The notes under the pieces: model-generated
Seen by the model: the letters and a program-made list of their open reading frames with translations, nothing else
Database searches by the model: none
What the model was told of the DNA's origin: nothing
Assembly: GCA_003243965.1 (NCBI GenBank)
Contig: QHBO01000009.1
Span: 1 to 44,917 of the forward strand
Origin: Chloroflexota bacterium
GTDB taxonomy: Bacteria > Chloroflexota > Limnocylindria > QHBO01
Direction of reading: 5' to 3'
Length of the DNA: 44,917 nucleotides
Translations under genes and position numbers: made by a program
In this document: in pieces, positions 11,888 to 19,603 of the stretch
Layout of the letters: each line of letters starts with the position of its first letter
Numbering within the stretch: position 1 is the stretch's first letter

Positions 11888-12248
11888 GGGGATGTCAGGT
11901 TTCGACAGGGCTCAGGAGTCGGGGATCGCAAGCCGAGGTCGCCCTCAGGCCTCGTTAAACCGAGGGCAAACCAGTAACTGGCAACAACCAGTTCGCTCTC
12001 GCTGCTTAGACAGTGAGCGTTGACATCGCCCTCCCTCGCCGGGCGGTGAAGGCGTCATCAGGCGAGGTGCGGCGTCGCCGACTCCGGTGAGCGGCGTCAA
12101 AGAGCCGAGAGGCGCACCGGATAGCGCGCGGAGCACCCCGCCGGTTGGGGGCCCGCGAGGCGAAGATCAAGTAAGCCGGAAACGCTTGTAGGAAGTCCCC
12201 GGTAACTCGGTTCTGGACGGGGAGTTCGATTCTCCCCCATCTCCACCA
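11888..12248 (+). ncRNA. ssrA: Transfer-messenger RNA (tmRNA)
   Basis: About 361 nt. The 5' end GGGGATG pairs with CATCTCC at the 3' end to form the acceptor stem, with a G3-U70 wobble, the alanine identity mark. The discriminator A and CCA are encoded. The T-arm GGGAG-TTCGATT-CTCCC is clear. The internal reading frame (nt 11965-12009) encodes GKPVTGNNQFALAA then TAG, with the resume codon most likely GGC. An in-frame TAA lies two codons upstream of it. The tag ends in the usual ALAA degron. Adjacency to smpB supports the call. Confidence 0.96.
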
Positions 12249-12454
12249 TTCCACGCCCGGCGCCCGTGTGGCCCCAGACCGCTTGGTCACAAGGTCGGCG
12301 AGAAACTCGTCTCTGGTCCCCCACCCTCCCTCCGCGTGCCCGATGGTCCGGCCAAAACCGGGCTCGGCGGCTCTATGAAGCAGCGCTTGCGTGTGCTACG
12401 GTGCGCGCCGCGGGCGCAAGCTCGAAGTGATTCATTAGGAGGGTTCCGGGTCTC

Positions 12455-12883
12455 ATGAACTTCGGCAGGTTGAACCAGAACGAAAAGCTCGCGGCGTACG
12501 GGGCGATCGCGGCCATCATCGGCACGATCCTGACCCTGTTCGGCTACGGCGGCGCGGCCGGCCTGTGGCTGACCTTCCTTCTCGCCCTTGCCATGCTCTT
12601 CGTCGTCTTCCAGCCACAGATCGCGGCTACGACGTCGCTCCCCGGGTCGAAGGGCAGCTTGATGCTCATCATCGGCGGTATCGCTGCCCTTGGCGCGCTG
12701 CTTGGCCTCCTCGGGCTGCTGAGCCTTCTCGCGTTCATCGGTGCCTATGTCGGCTTCATCCTGCTGCCTCTGATCGGCCTGGTCCTTGGGATCGTCGGCG
12801 GATTCCTGATGGGATGGGCTGGCTGGCGCGAGTTCCAGGCCGAGGGCGGCAAGTTCCAGATCGGGAGCGGACCCCGCCCCTGA
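12455..12883 (+). CDS. Small polytopic membrane protein, function unknown
   Basis: 142 residues with about four hydrophobic segments (near residues 14-30, 34-52, 68-88 and 92-118), rich in Gly/Leu/Ala, ending in a short polar tail. AGGAGGG at 12437-12443 lies 11 nt before the ATG, one of the better RBSs in the window. It is preceded by about 200 nt after ssrA in which no gene is seen, and it ends before two hairpins. No conserved family is recognised. The clean hydrophobic pattern and the RBS support it being real. Confidence 0.75.
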   Translation: MNFGRLNQNEKLAAYGAIAAIIGTILTLFGYGGAAGLWLTFLLALAMLFVVFQPQIAATTSLPGSKGSLMLIIGGIAALGALLGLLGLLSLLAFIGAYVGFILLPLIGLVLGIVGGFLMGWAGWREFQAEGGKFQIGSGPRP

Positions 12884-12914
12884 CCGTTCGCCCGAGCATC
12901 ACCTGAGCACCAGC

Positions 12915-12934
12915 TGACCGGCACCCGCCGGTCA
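12915..12934. repeat. Perfect 8-bp inverted repeat
   Basis: TGACCGGC-ACCC-GCCGGTCA forms a hairpin 31 nt after the membrane-protein stop. There is no T-run. It may protect the 3' end of the transcript or assist the terminator that follows at 12949. Confidence 0.4.
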
Positions 12935-12948
12935 CGCACTTCCAGCTG

Positions 12949-12985
12949 AACGAGCAGGTCCCCCCAACCGGGCCTGCTCGTTTGT
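12949..12985. terminator. Intrinsic terminator between convergent genes
   Basis: Stem AACGAGCAGG / CCTGCTCGTT (10 bp) with a 14-nt loop, followed on the plus strand by TTTGTT. It serves the membrane-protein gene and lies directly beyond the stop of the minus-strand gene, so it may act in both directions. Confidence 0.75.
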
Positions 12986-13440
12986 TATCCCACGACGAGC
13001 TGCCGATACCGCTCGGTGAGCTCTCGCACCGCGTCGCCGCGCGAGATTCCCGCCGGCGAGGCCGCCTGCAGGCGCGCCACCACCACCTCGCCGGCCAGCC
13101 CGTCGTCGATCGCGTCGACCGCCTCCGCCAGCGACGCGGCGCGGTCCGGGTCCCGCTCCGTGGCACACAGCCAGCGGACGAGTCCCGCCAGATCGGCGTG
13201 CGTCGCCTCCAGCTCCGGCGGCGCGTCGTCGAGCGCCTCCTCGAAATGGGCGATCGCCGCGTTCAGAAGCTCCGCGCGCTGCAGCGGGCCGGTGGCCTGC
13301 GAAGGCAGCGACCCACGGTTCGCGCCGAAGACGAGCCGATAGCCGGCGCTGCCGCCGCCCGCGCCGGCGCGGAAGCCGACCCACGGGCCGCCCCCCGGCA
13401 GCCGACCGATGGCGCAGGCAGCGAGTCCCTGGTCGGGCAT
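12985..13440 (-). CDS. Hypothetical protein at the end of the rpmH-jag operon
   Basis: 151 residues. A Gly-rich N-terminus is followed by an Ala/Leu/Glu-rich, probably all-helical region (residues about 50-150). No catalytic motif or membrane helix is evident. The ATG is 14 nt after the jag stop, in the GACCGATG start context shared with several genes here. It ends at the terminator. In many bacteria mnmE or rsmG occupies this position, but this is neither. Overlapping ORFs on the same strand look less protein-like. No function is assigned. Confidence 0.6.
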   Translation of the reverse strand: MPDQGLAACAIGRLPGGGPWVGFRAGAGGGSAGYRLVFGANRGSLPSQATGPLQRAELLNAAIAHFEEALDDAPPELEATHADLAGLVRWLCATERDPDRAASLAEAVDAIDDGLAGEVVVARLQAASPAGISRGDAVRELTERYRQLVVG

Positions 13441-13453
13441 CGGTCTGTGCTGC

Positions 13454-14503
13454 TCAGTCCTCGATCTTGGTGGCCGGGAGCACTACGATCCGCCGGTTGG
13501 GCTCGACGCCCACGCTCTGGGTGCGGACCGATGGGTTCTCCAGGAGCGCCATGTGCACGATCCTGCGCTCCACGGCGGGCATCGCCTCGAGCTGGATGAT
13601 CTTGCCGGTCTGGAGCACGCGCTTGGCGGCGCGGTCGGCTACGTCGCGGAGCTGCTCCTCGCGGCGGCCGCGGTAGTTCTCGACGTCGACCGCGATCCGG
13701 TTCCACTGGCCCTCTCGCTTGGAGACGATCAGGTTGACCAGGTGCTGCAAGGACGCGAGCTTCTCTCCCCGGCGCCCGATCAGGACCCCGAGGTCGGAGC
13801 CCTTGACGTTGAGCTTCGCGGTCTCACCGCCGGTGGCGATCTCCACGCTGCCCGGGATGTCCATCAGGCGCAGCAGCTCTTCCAGGACGCCCTTCGCCTC
13901 ATCGACGATGGCACGCTCCTTCTCGGAAAGCTCCTCGAGCGGCTTGCCGGGGATGAAGGGCACCGATTCGCGTGGCGGCCGATCGCCCTCGGGACGGTGC
14001 GGCCGCTCGGGACGATCGGGGCGGTCGGACCTTGGCGGCCGTGCGCTGCGCTCACCGCGGCCCCCTCGATAGGCGCCCGGCTCGCGGCCGTTGCTCTCGC
14101 CGCGCCCTCGGCCACCGGGACGCCCACGGCCACCGCGCTCGGAGCGACCGCGGAACGGTGATTCGGCGCGGGACAGCTCGGCCGCCTGGTCATCGGCGAG
14201 GGCCTCGTCGGGGATGTCCGTATCGGCAACCGCTGGATCCGCGGTGCCGGGGGATTCGATGCGCGGCGCCTCGTCATCGGGAGCGGGCGTATCGGTCTGG
14301 GGAGCTCGCAGGCTCGGAGCCGCCGCGACCGCCGACCTGGGAGCGGCCAGGATACGGGCCTCCTCGCCCCCGACGCCCAGGATGCCGCGGCTGCCCTGGG
14401 ACAGGATCTCGATGTCGAGCTCGCTCAGGTCCGCACTGAATTCCTTCATCGCGGTGCGGATTGCTTCCTCGACATTCTTGCCACTGAACTCTCGAAAGGT
14501 CAT
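13454..14503 (-). CDS. jag: RNA-binding protein Jag/KhpB
   Basis: 349 residues. Order: a Jag-N domain (MTFREFSGKNVEEAIRTAMK, residues about 1-55), a long linker, an RG- and RP-rich basic stretch (about 135-190), a KH domain with VLIGRRGEKLASLQHL, and an R3H domain (NRIAVDVENYRGRREEQL, later RRIVHMAL). KhpB proteins bind RNA with KhpA and affect division and the membrane-insertion pathway. The ATG overlaps the yidC stop (ATGA), and CGGGAGGG lies about 8 nt upstream. The RG-rich linker is unusually long and may add nonspecific RNA binding. Confidence 0.95.
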   Translation of the reverse strand: MTFREFSGKNVEEAIRTAMKEFSADLSELDIEILSQGSRGILGVGGEEARILAAPRSAVAAAPSLRAPQTDTPAPDDEAPRIESPGTADPAVADTDIPDEALADDQAAELSRAESPFRGRSERGGRGRPGGRGRGESNGREPGAYRGGRGERSARPPRSDRPDRPERPHRPEGDRPPRESVPFIPGKPLEELSEKERAIVDEAKGVLEELLRLMDIPGSVEIATGGETAKLNVKGSDLGVLIGRRGEKLASLQHLVNLIVSKREGQWNRIAVDVENYRGRREEQLRDVADRAAKRVLQTGKIIQLEAMPAVERRIVHMALLENPSVRTQSVGVEPNRRIVVLPATKIED

Positions 14504-15618
14504 CGTTTTCGGCCCTCCCGGCCACGTCGCTTCTTTTGCGCGGGTCGCTGGCTCGCCGGACGTCTGACGGTCGCGGCGGCTGTCCCCGAGCGCATCGGCT
14601 CTAATTGAGCTGGGGGTGTGGTCTCCTCGGTGCGCCGCGGACGGCTGACGATCCCCGGCTCGGTGCGCGGCACGAAGGCCGGCTGCCAGCCGAGGATCGG
14701 GAAGAGGTTGCCCCAGCCCATCATCAATGCCTGCTGTCCGACCAGGTAGCCGGTATACACGATCCAGTACAGGATCAGGCCGCTCGGGAAGAGGCCGCCC
14801 CAGAAGATCGTCAGCAGCGGGAAGAGGTAGGTCATCGTGCTCGTCGCGCTCGACGTTGGGTCGTCGGGATTCGGCCGTGGGCTGGTCATCTTGACCTGCA
14901 CGAACTGAAGCACGGCGGCGATCACCGCCAGCCCCGAGATCGCGAACGTGCCGACCGGGACCGAGAAGACATGATCGACCGCGGCGAGATTGAGGTGCTG
15001 GCCGGTGAAGGGGTTGAACAGCCAGCTCACGATCGTGTTCACCGGCTGCTGGAGCTGGAGCGGGTCGATGAGCTGGCAGTTGAGTGGCAGGAAGTGGCTC
15101 AGCTCCGGGCGCGCCAGCTGGGGCAGGTCGCAGGCACCGGTGACCGGCACCGTCCAGTGATCCGCCTGGACGGCGGGCACGATGTGCAGCGCAGTCTGCA
15201 GCTTCGCGAAGTCCACCCTGACCGAGTCCGTGACCGCGAACGTGACGTCGCTGGATGCGCGGATCAGCGCCTGGTACAGCGCGAACAGGATCGGGAGCTG
15301 GAGGACGACCGGCAGGCACCCCGCGGCGGGGTTGACGCCGTGCTCCTTGTAGAGCGCCATCGTCTCTTCGCTGACCTTCTGCCGGTTCCCCTTGTGCTTG
15401 CGCTGCACCTCGCGGATGAGCGGCTGCATGCGCTGCATCTCTCGCTGCGAGCGGATCTGCCGTATGAACAGCGGTGCCAGCAAGGTCCGGATCAGGATCG
15501 TGAAGACGATGATGGCCAGCGCGAAGTCGCTGAACAGCAGGTGGTAGAAGGCGATCAGCAGGTTGAAGAGCGGCAGGAAGAAGACGTCCCACGGCGGGGT
15601 GAAGTGCTGGATTCCCAT
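14500..15618 (-). CDS. yidC: Membrane protein insertase YidC
   Basis: Oxa1/YidC/Alb3 insertase that places membrane proteins in the lipid bilayer with or without SecYEG, about 372 residues. Seen: a first helix (FALAIIVFTILIRTLLAP), a cytoplasmic hairpin rich in Arg/Lys (IREVQRKHKGNRQKVSEETMALYKEHGVNP), the hallmark AGCLPVVLQLPILFALYQAL, then further helices and a basic C-terminal tail. An extracytoplasmic insert of roughly 90 residues separates the second and third helices. ATG 15618 was chosen. A TTG at 15642 would add 8 residues. It lies downstream of yidD and overlaps jag. Confidence 0.95.
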   Translation of the reverse strand: MGIQHFTPPWDVFFLPLFNLLIAFYHLLFSDFALAIIVFTILIRTLLAPLFIRQIRSQREMQRMQPLIREVQRKHKGNRQKVSEETMALYKEHGVNPAAGCLPVVLQLPILFALYQALIRASSDVTFAVTDSVRVDFAKLQTALHIVPAVQADHWTVPVTGACDLPQLARPELSHFLPLNCQLIDPLQLQQPVNTIVSWLFNPFTGQHLNLAAVDHVFSVPVGTFAISGLAVIAAVLQFVQVKMTSPRPNPDDPTSSATSTMTYLFPLLTIFWGGLFPSGLILYWIVYTGYLVGQQALMMGWGNLFPILGWQPAFVPRTEPGIVSRPRRTEETTPPAQLEPMRSGTAAATVRRPASQRPAQKKRRGREGRKR

Positions 15619-15655
15619 GAAGCCGGCGGCGGCGATGGTCAAGGCTGCTGCTCGC

Positions 15656-15862
15656 TCATCGGACCGGGTCGTAGCCGCCGGGATGCAGGGGCTGGCAGCG
15701 TCCGATGCGACGCAGGCCCATCCAGCTGCCCTTCAGCAGGCCGTAGCGCTCGATGGCCTGGTAGGTGTATCGCGAGCACGAGGGCGTGTAGCGGCAGCTC
15801 GGCGGCATCCAGAAGGTGAGCTTCTGGTAGGCGATGATCAGTCCCAGCCCGATCTTCCTCAT
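15656..15862 (-). CDS. yidD: Membrane protein insertion efficiency factor YidD
   Basis: 68 residues, the normal length. It contains the family core [24 protein letters not shown] and the GGYDPV terminus. YidD is membrane-associated and helps YidC-dependent insertion. Its ATG overlaps the rnpA stop by 4 nt (ATGA), so the two are translationally coupled. yidC follows. Confidence 0.95.
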   Translation of the reverse strand: MRKIGLGLIIAYQKLTFWMPPSCRYTPSCSRYTYQAIERYGLLKGSWMGLRRIGRCQPLHPGGYDPVR

Positions 15863-16179
15863 CTCCCGATTCCCGACCGTTCCAGCAGCCAGCCGAGCGC
15901 TTCGCGCAGCTGCGCGTACGTCGCCGTCGCCGCCTCCGGCCGTGCGATCACCAGCAGATCCCAGCCCGCTCCCATCTCGCCGAGCCGCTCACGCATCAGT
16001 GCGCGCAGCCGGCGCCGTACTCGGTTTCGCTGAACGGCCCCGCCGAGGGACCGCGGAGTCGCCAGACCGATGCGGGTTCCCGGCTCATCGGTGCGCATCC
16101 AGCGCAGGGCGAGGAGCCGTGTGCCGCGTGTCCTGCCACGACGCCCCAGGGCCTCGAAGTCAGCCTTGCGCCGAAGCAT
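15859..16179 (-). CDS. rnpA: Ribonuclease P protein component
   Basis: 106 residues. RnpA binds the RNase P RNA and the 5' leader of precursor tRNAs. Seen: the N-terminal [14 protein letters not shown] segment, the aromatic/basic central strand and the RNR box ([15 protein letters not shown]). The ATG at 16179 gives the usual start MLRRKADF. Longer upstream extensions of the frame run through rpmH. No SD is visible. It lies 26 nt after rpmH and overlaps yidD. Confidence 0.95.
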   Translation of the reverse strand: MLRRKADFEALGRRGRTRGTRLLALRWMRTDEPGTRIGLATPRSLGGAVQRNRVRRRLRALMRERLGEMGAGWDLLVIARPEAATATYAQLREALGWLLERSGIGR

Positions 16180-16205
16180 CGAAAGGCCGGACGCGGCGCG
16201 CCGGG

Positions 16206-16340
16206 TCAGACGCTCAGACGCTTGCGCCCCTTTGCCCTGCGACGGGCGAGCACGCGGCGACCACCCCGCGAAGCCATGCGGGCCCGGAAGCCATGCTCTC
16301 GCTTCCGTGCGCGCTTCTTGGGCTGGTACGTCCTCTTCAT
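16206..16340 (-). CDS. rpmH: 50S ribosomal protein L34
   Basis: 44 residues, [18 protein letters not shown] and onward, the canonical L34 sequence and length ending in GRKRLSV. It is the first gene of the minus-strand operon rpmH-rnpA-yidD-yidC-jag. The ATG is preceded by CACCG with no SD. The promoter is about 115 nt upstream. Confidence 0.97.
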   Translation of the reverse strand: MKRTYQPKKRARKREHGFRARMASRGGRRVLARRRAKGRKRLSV

Positions 16341-16452
16341 CGGTGCGTGATCGTCCTCGTTCAGCGGCGATTCGGGCCCAAACACACGAACGGCTGGCAT
16401 CCTCGCCAGCCTCGCGCACGACCTCTGGAGGGCCCGGTTCGCTCTTCGGCGG

Positions 16453-16481
16453 ATTCTACCGACGGCCCGCATGGGCGTCAA
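16453..16481 (-). promoter_or_regulatory. Promoter of the rpmH operon
   Basis: On the minus strand: TTGACG (16481-16476), a 17-nt spacer and TAGAAT (16458-16453). Both hexamers match consensus at 5 of 6, making this one of the best promoters in the window. The start near 16446 gives a leader of about 105 nt. It diverges from the dnaA promoter. Confidence 0.75.
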
Positions 16482-16543
16482 ACCACCATCCGCGTCCGTC
16501 GCAGCCGTGTCCCGAAGCGGCGAAAATTAGCCGCGGTCACTGA

Positions 16544-16573
16544 TTGCCTGCGCCGAAATCAGACTGCTACACT
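16544..16573 (+). promoter_or_regulatory. Promoter of dnaA
   Basis: TTGCCT (16544-16549), an 18-nt spacer, TACACT (16568-16573). The start near 16580 gives a leader of about 105 nt. The 344-nt gap between rpmH and dnaA holds only these two divergent promoters. I see no good DnaA boxes in it. Confidence 0.55.
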
Positions 16574-16684
16574 ACCGCGACCCCACGCGGCTGGACGTCC
16601 CATTGACCGGGCGCCGGCAGCCTCGGAGGCGATCGGCTCCACCACGAAACGGCCCCTTGTCGCGGTTTGGGAGAAGGCTCATTG

Positions 16685-18028
16685 ATGGACGCGAAGCAGG
16701 TTTGGCGCGCCGTTCTCGGGGAGCTCCAGATCAGCCTCTCGCCCGCCAACTTTGAGACCTGGCTCAAGGACACGTCCCTCGTCGAGATCGACGAGAACCG
16801 CTTTCGGATCGCCGCCCCCAATGGCTTCGCGCGTGACTGGCTCGACAACCGATACCGCCCGCTGATCAGCCAGACCGTCGCCCGCGTGGTTGGCGGCTCG
16901 GTGCAGGTCGAGTTCGTGGTCGCGGACGCCGCGGGTCCCGTCCCTGAGCAGGTCGACGAGGACCACGCTCTGCTGCTGCCGCCCGCGTCGGCCGGCGGCA
17001 ACACCGTCAACCTCAACAGCCGGTACACGTTCAGCAACTTCATCGTCGGCTCCGCCAACCGATTGGCGCACGCCGCCGCGCTGTCCGTCGCGGAGCGCCC
17101 GGGGCATGCCTACAACCCGCTCTTCCTGTACGGCGGCGTGGGGCTCGGGAAGACCCACCTGATGCACGCCATCGGCAACGCGGTGGCGACCAAGTTTCCA
17201 CGCAAGCGGATCCTGTATGCCACCAGCGAGAAGTTCACGAACGACTTCATCAACTCCATCCGCGAGCAGAAGATGGAGGAGTTCCGCGGCCGCTACCGGC
17301 GCATCGACGTGCTCCTCATCGACGACATCCAGTTCATCGCCGAGCGGGAGCGCACGCAGGAGGAGTTCTTCCACACGTTCAACGCCATCCACGAGGCCGG
17401 AAAGCAGATCGTCCTGTCCAGCGACCGGCCGCCCAAGGCGATCACCACCTTGGAGGAGCGTCTCCGCAGCCGCTTCGAGTGGGGACTGATCGCCGACCTG
17501 ACGCCCCCCGATCTCGAGACCCGCATCGCGATCCTGCGCAGCAAGGCCGAGGATCAGCTCAACCTCATCCCCTCCGAGGTGATCGACTTCATCGCGCGCA
17601 AGGTGGTGAGCAACGTCCGCGAGTTGGAGGGGGCGCTGAATCGGGTGGTGGCCTACGCCAGCATGAGCGGGATGCCGATCAACATCGAGCTGGCGAGCGC
17701 GGTCCTCAGCAACGTGATGTACAACCCCAAGAAGCGGTCCATCACGCCCCAGCGCATCGTGCGCGCCGTCGCCGACTACTACGGTGTGAACCTCGACCTG
17801 CTGCGCAGCAGCAAGCGTGACCGCGCGATCGTCGTCCCGCGCCAGATCGCCATGTTCCTGATCCGCGAGGAGACCGACATCAGCCTGCTCCGGATCGGCG
17901 CCGAGCTCGGCGGGCGCGACCACTCGACGGTGCTGCACGCCTGCGACAAGATCGCCCGCGAGATGAGCGAGAACGATGAGATGCGTCGCGAGATCTCGGC
18001 GGTCCGGGAGATGATCTACTCGGAGTGA
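16685..18028 (+). CDS. dnaA: Chromosomal replication initiator protein DnaA
   Basis: 447 residues. DnaA binds DnaA boxes at oriC, oligomerises with ATP and opens the duplex. Seen: domain I (VWRAVLGELQISLSPANFETWLKD), a short domain II, an AAA+ domain with Walker A GGVGLGKTH and Walker B VLLIDDIQF, and the domain IV signature GRDHSTVLHACDKI. The ATG at 16685 gives the normal N-terminus. GGAGAAGG lies at a workable distance upstream. It is followed by the box-rich gap and dnaN. Confidence 0.97.
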   Translation: MDAKQVWRAVLGELQISLSPANFETWLKDTSLVEIDENRFRIAAPNGFARDWLDNRYRPLISQTVARVVGGSVQVEFVVADAAGPVPEQVDEDHALLLPPASAGGNTVNLNSRYTFSNFIVGSANRLAHAAALSVAERPGHAYNPLFLYGGVGLGKTHLMHAIGNAVATKFPRKRILYATSEKFTNDFINSIREQKMEEFRGRYRRIDVLLIDDIQFIAERERTQEEFFHTFNAIHEAGKQIVLSSDRPPKAITTLEERLRSRFEWGLIADLTPPDLETRIAILRSKAEDQLNLIPSEVIDFIARKVVSNVRELEGALNRVVAYASMSGMPINIELASAVLSNVMYNPKKRSITPQRIVRAVADYYGVNLDLLRSSKRDRAIVVPRQIAMFLIREETDISLLRIGAELGGRDHSTVLHACDKIAREMSENDEMRREISAVREMIYSE

Positions 18029-18413
18029 CAGCTGGGCGATGGCCGAGCGACCACCGTGGCCGCCTCTGCGTGCGGCACATCGTGGATAACCGGGCCGATC
18101 CGGTGGATATCCATCCGTCGCTGTGGACAACTCGGACGCGGACGATCGGGGCGTTCGGAGCACTCTCCACCGTTGGCCGGTCTGGCATCGCCTGCCGGTC
18201 CGCAGCCGGCGGGGCGGCTGTCCACATCGGCAGACCGATTCTCCGCCGCCGGATCGGCGGCGCTGGAGCACGGCGGCGTCCATCGGTCCACACCATCCAC
18301 ACCCCTACGACGGGAGACGACCAGACGTTATCCTTCTCTATAGAACAGTAGTGACGTGAGCGTGTTGCGTGGAGTCCTCCCGCACCGCCACACGCGAGGA
18401 TGACCACACAACC
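18029..18413. other. Candidate chromosomal origin (oriC), dnaA-dnaN gap
   Basis: 385 nt without a credible gene. DnaA-box-like 9-mers (consensus TTATCCACA) on either strand: CGTGGATAA 18081 (8/9), GGTGGATAT 18102 (7/9), TGTGGACAA 18122 (8/9), CTGTCCACA 18218 (7/9), CGGTCCACA 18284 (6/9), CCATCCACA 18293 (7/9), TTATCCTTC 18328 (6/9). An AT-richer patch at 18328-18352, including TATAGAA, may be the unwinding element and may also carry the dnaN promoter. Position and box density support an origin. Function is inferred. Confidence 0.7.
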
Positions 18414-19544
18414 ATGAACGTCTCGGTGATGCAGGAGAACCTCGCCCGCGGACTCCAGATCGTGAGCCGCGCGGTGAGCAGCAGGGCCACGCTTCCGGTG
18501 CTCGCCAACGTGCTCCTCAAGACGGAGAACGCAGGGCTCAAGCTGACCGCCACCAACCTGGAGATCGGCATCAACTGTTGGGTTCCGGGCAAGGTTGCCG
18601 AGGAGGGCGAGATCACCGTCCCGGCCAAGCTGATCACCGATCTGGTGGCATCGCTGCCGAACCAGCGGATCGACCTCCAGCTGTCCGTGAAGGATCGCAC
18701 GCTGAAGCTCGTGTGCGCCGGAAGTCGCTCGTCGATCAAGGGCATCGACGCCGACGAGTTCCCGGTGGTGGCTGCCATCAGCGACGCCCCGGCCACCAGC
18801 GTCGAGGCGCGGGCGCTGCGCGAAGCCCTGGGGGAGGTGGTCTTCGCCGCGGCCAGTGATGAGAGCCGCCCGATCCTGACCGGCGTGCTCACCAAACTGA
18901 GCCGAGAGACGATGACTCTGGCCGCCGCCGACAACTACCGAATCGCCGTGCGCAGCGTGAAGCTCAACACCGCGGTCGCTGCGGAGCTGACGATCGTGGT
19001 CCCGGCCCGCTCCTACGCGGAGCTGATGCGCATCCTCCCGGATGCTGACGACCCGATCGAGATCACCGTCACCCCGAACAAGAGCCAGGTCCTCTTCCAC
19101 GTGGAAGGAATCGACCTGGTCAGCCGCTTGATCGAGGGCCAGTTCCCGAACTACGAACCGGTGATCCCGACCGCTCATACCTCGCGCGCCGTCCTCGACC
19201 GTGAGGCGTTTCTGGCCGGAACCCGGCGGGCGAGCATCTTTGCGCGCGACAGCGCCAACATCGTGAAGATCGAGGTCGGAGCCGACGGATCCGACGGCAA
19301 TCCGGTGTCGATCACCGCGCATGCCGCCGACATCGGTGATAACGCGGACTCGCTGGAGGCCACGGTCGAGGGCTCGGCCACGACCATCGCGTTCAACGCG
19401 CGCTACCTGATCGACGCACTGAGCAACCTCGGCTCCGACGAGGCGGCGCTGGAGCTCTCCGGACCACTCGCTCCCGGTGTGATCCGCGGCGTCGGCAAGG
19501 ACGACTATGTCCACGTCATCATGCCGGTGCGGACCGCATCGTGA
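18414..19544 (+). CDS. dnaN: DNA polymerase III beta subunit (sliding clamp)
   Basis: 376 residues, the normal size. The ring-shaped clamp tethers DNA polymerase III to DNA. Three repeated clamp folds are visible. Recognisable are the N-terminal QIVSRAVSSRATLPVLANVLLK, the internal FAAASDESRPILTGVLTKL and the C-terminal NARYLIDALSNL with the closing YVHVIMPVR. The ATG at 18414 was chosen; a second in-frame ATG follows 5 codons later. Only a distant AGGA is upstream. It is expressed from the oriC-side promoter region ahead of recF. Confidence 0.97.
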   Translation: MNVSVMQENLARGLQIVSRAVSSRATLPVLANVLLKTENAGLKLTATNLEIGINCWVPGKVAEEGEITVPAKLITDLVASLPNQRIDLQLSVKDRTLKLVCAGSRSSIKGIDADEFPVVAAISDAPATSVEARALREALGEVVFAAASDESRPILTGVLTKLSRETMTLAAADNYRIAVRSVKLNTAVAAELTIVVPARSYAELMRILPDADDPIEITVTPNKSQVLFHVEGIDLVSRLIEGQFPNYEPVIPTAHTSRAVLDREAFLAGTRRASIFARDSANIVKIEVGADGSDGNPVSITAHAADIGDNADSLEATVEGSATTIAFNARYLIDALSNLGSDEAALELSGPLAPGVIRGVGKDDYVHVIMPVRTAS

Positions 19545-19603
19545 GCCGGGTGGCCTGGCGGGCGACCTGACCGATGATGCCGGCCGGCACACCCCGCTGA
19601 CCG

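Noticed and set aside
13454-15592. Reading jag as one 712-residue protein
   Set aside because: The extra N-terminal part is an out-of-frame reading of yidC. An SD-preceded ATG at 14503 begins the Jag-N domain.
16341-16684. oriC in the rpmH-dnaA gap
   Set aside because: No 9-mer close to TTATCCACA was found there, only two divergent promoters.
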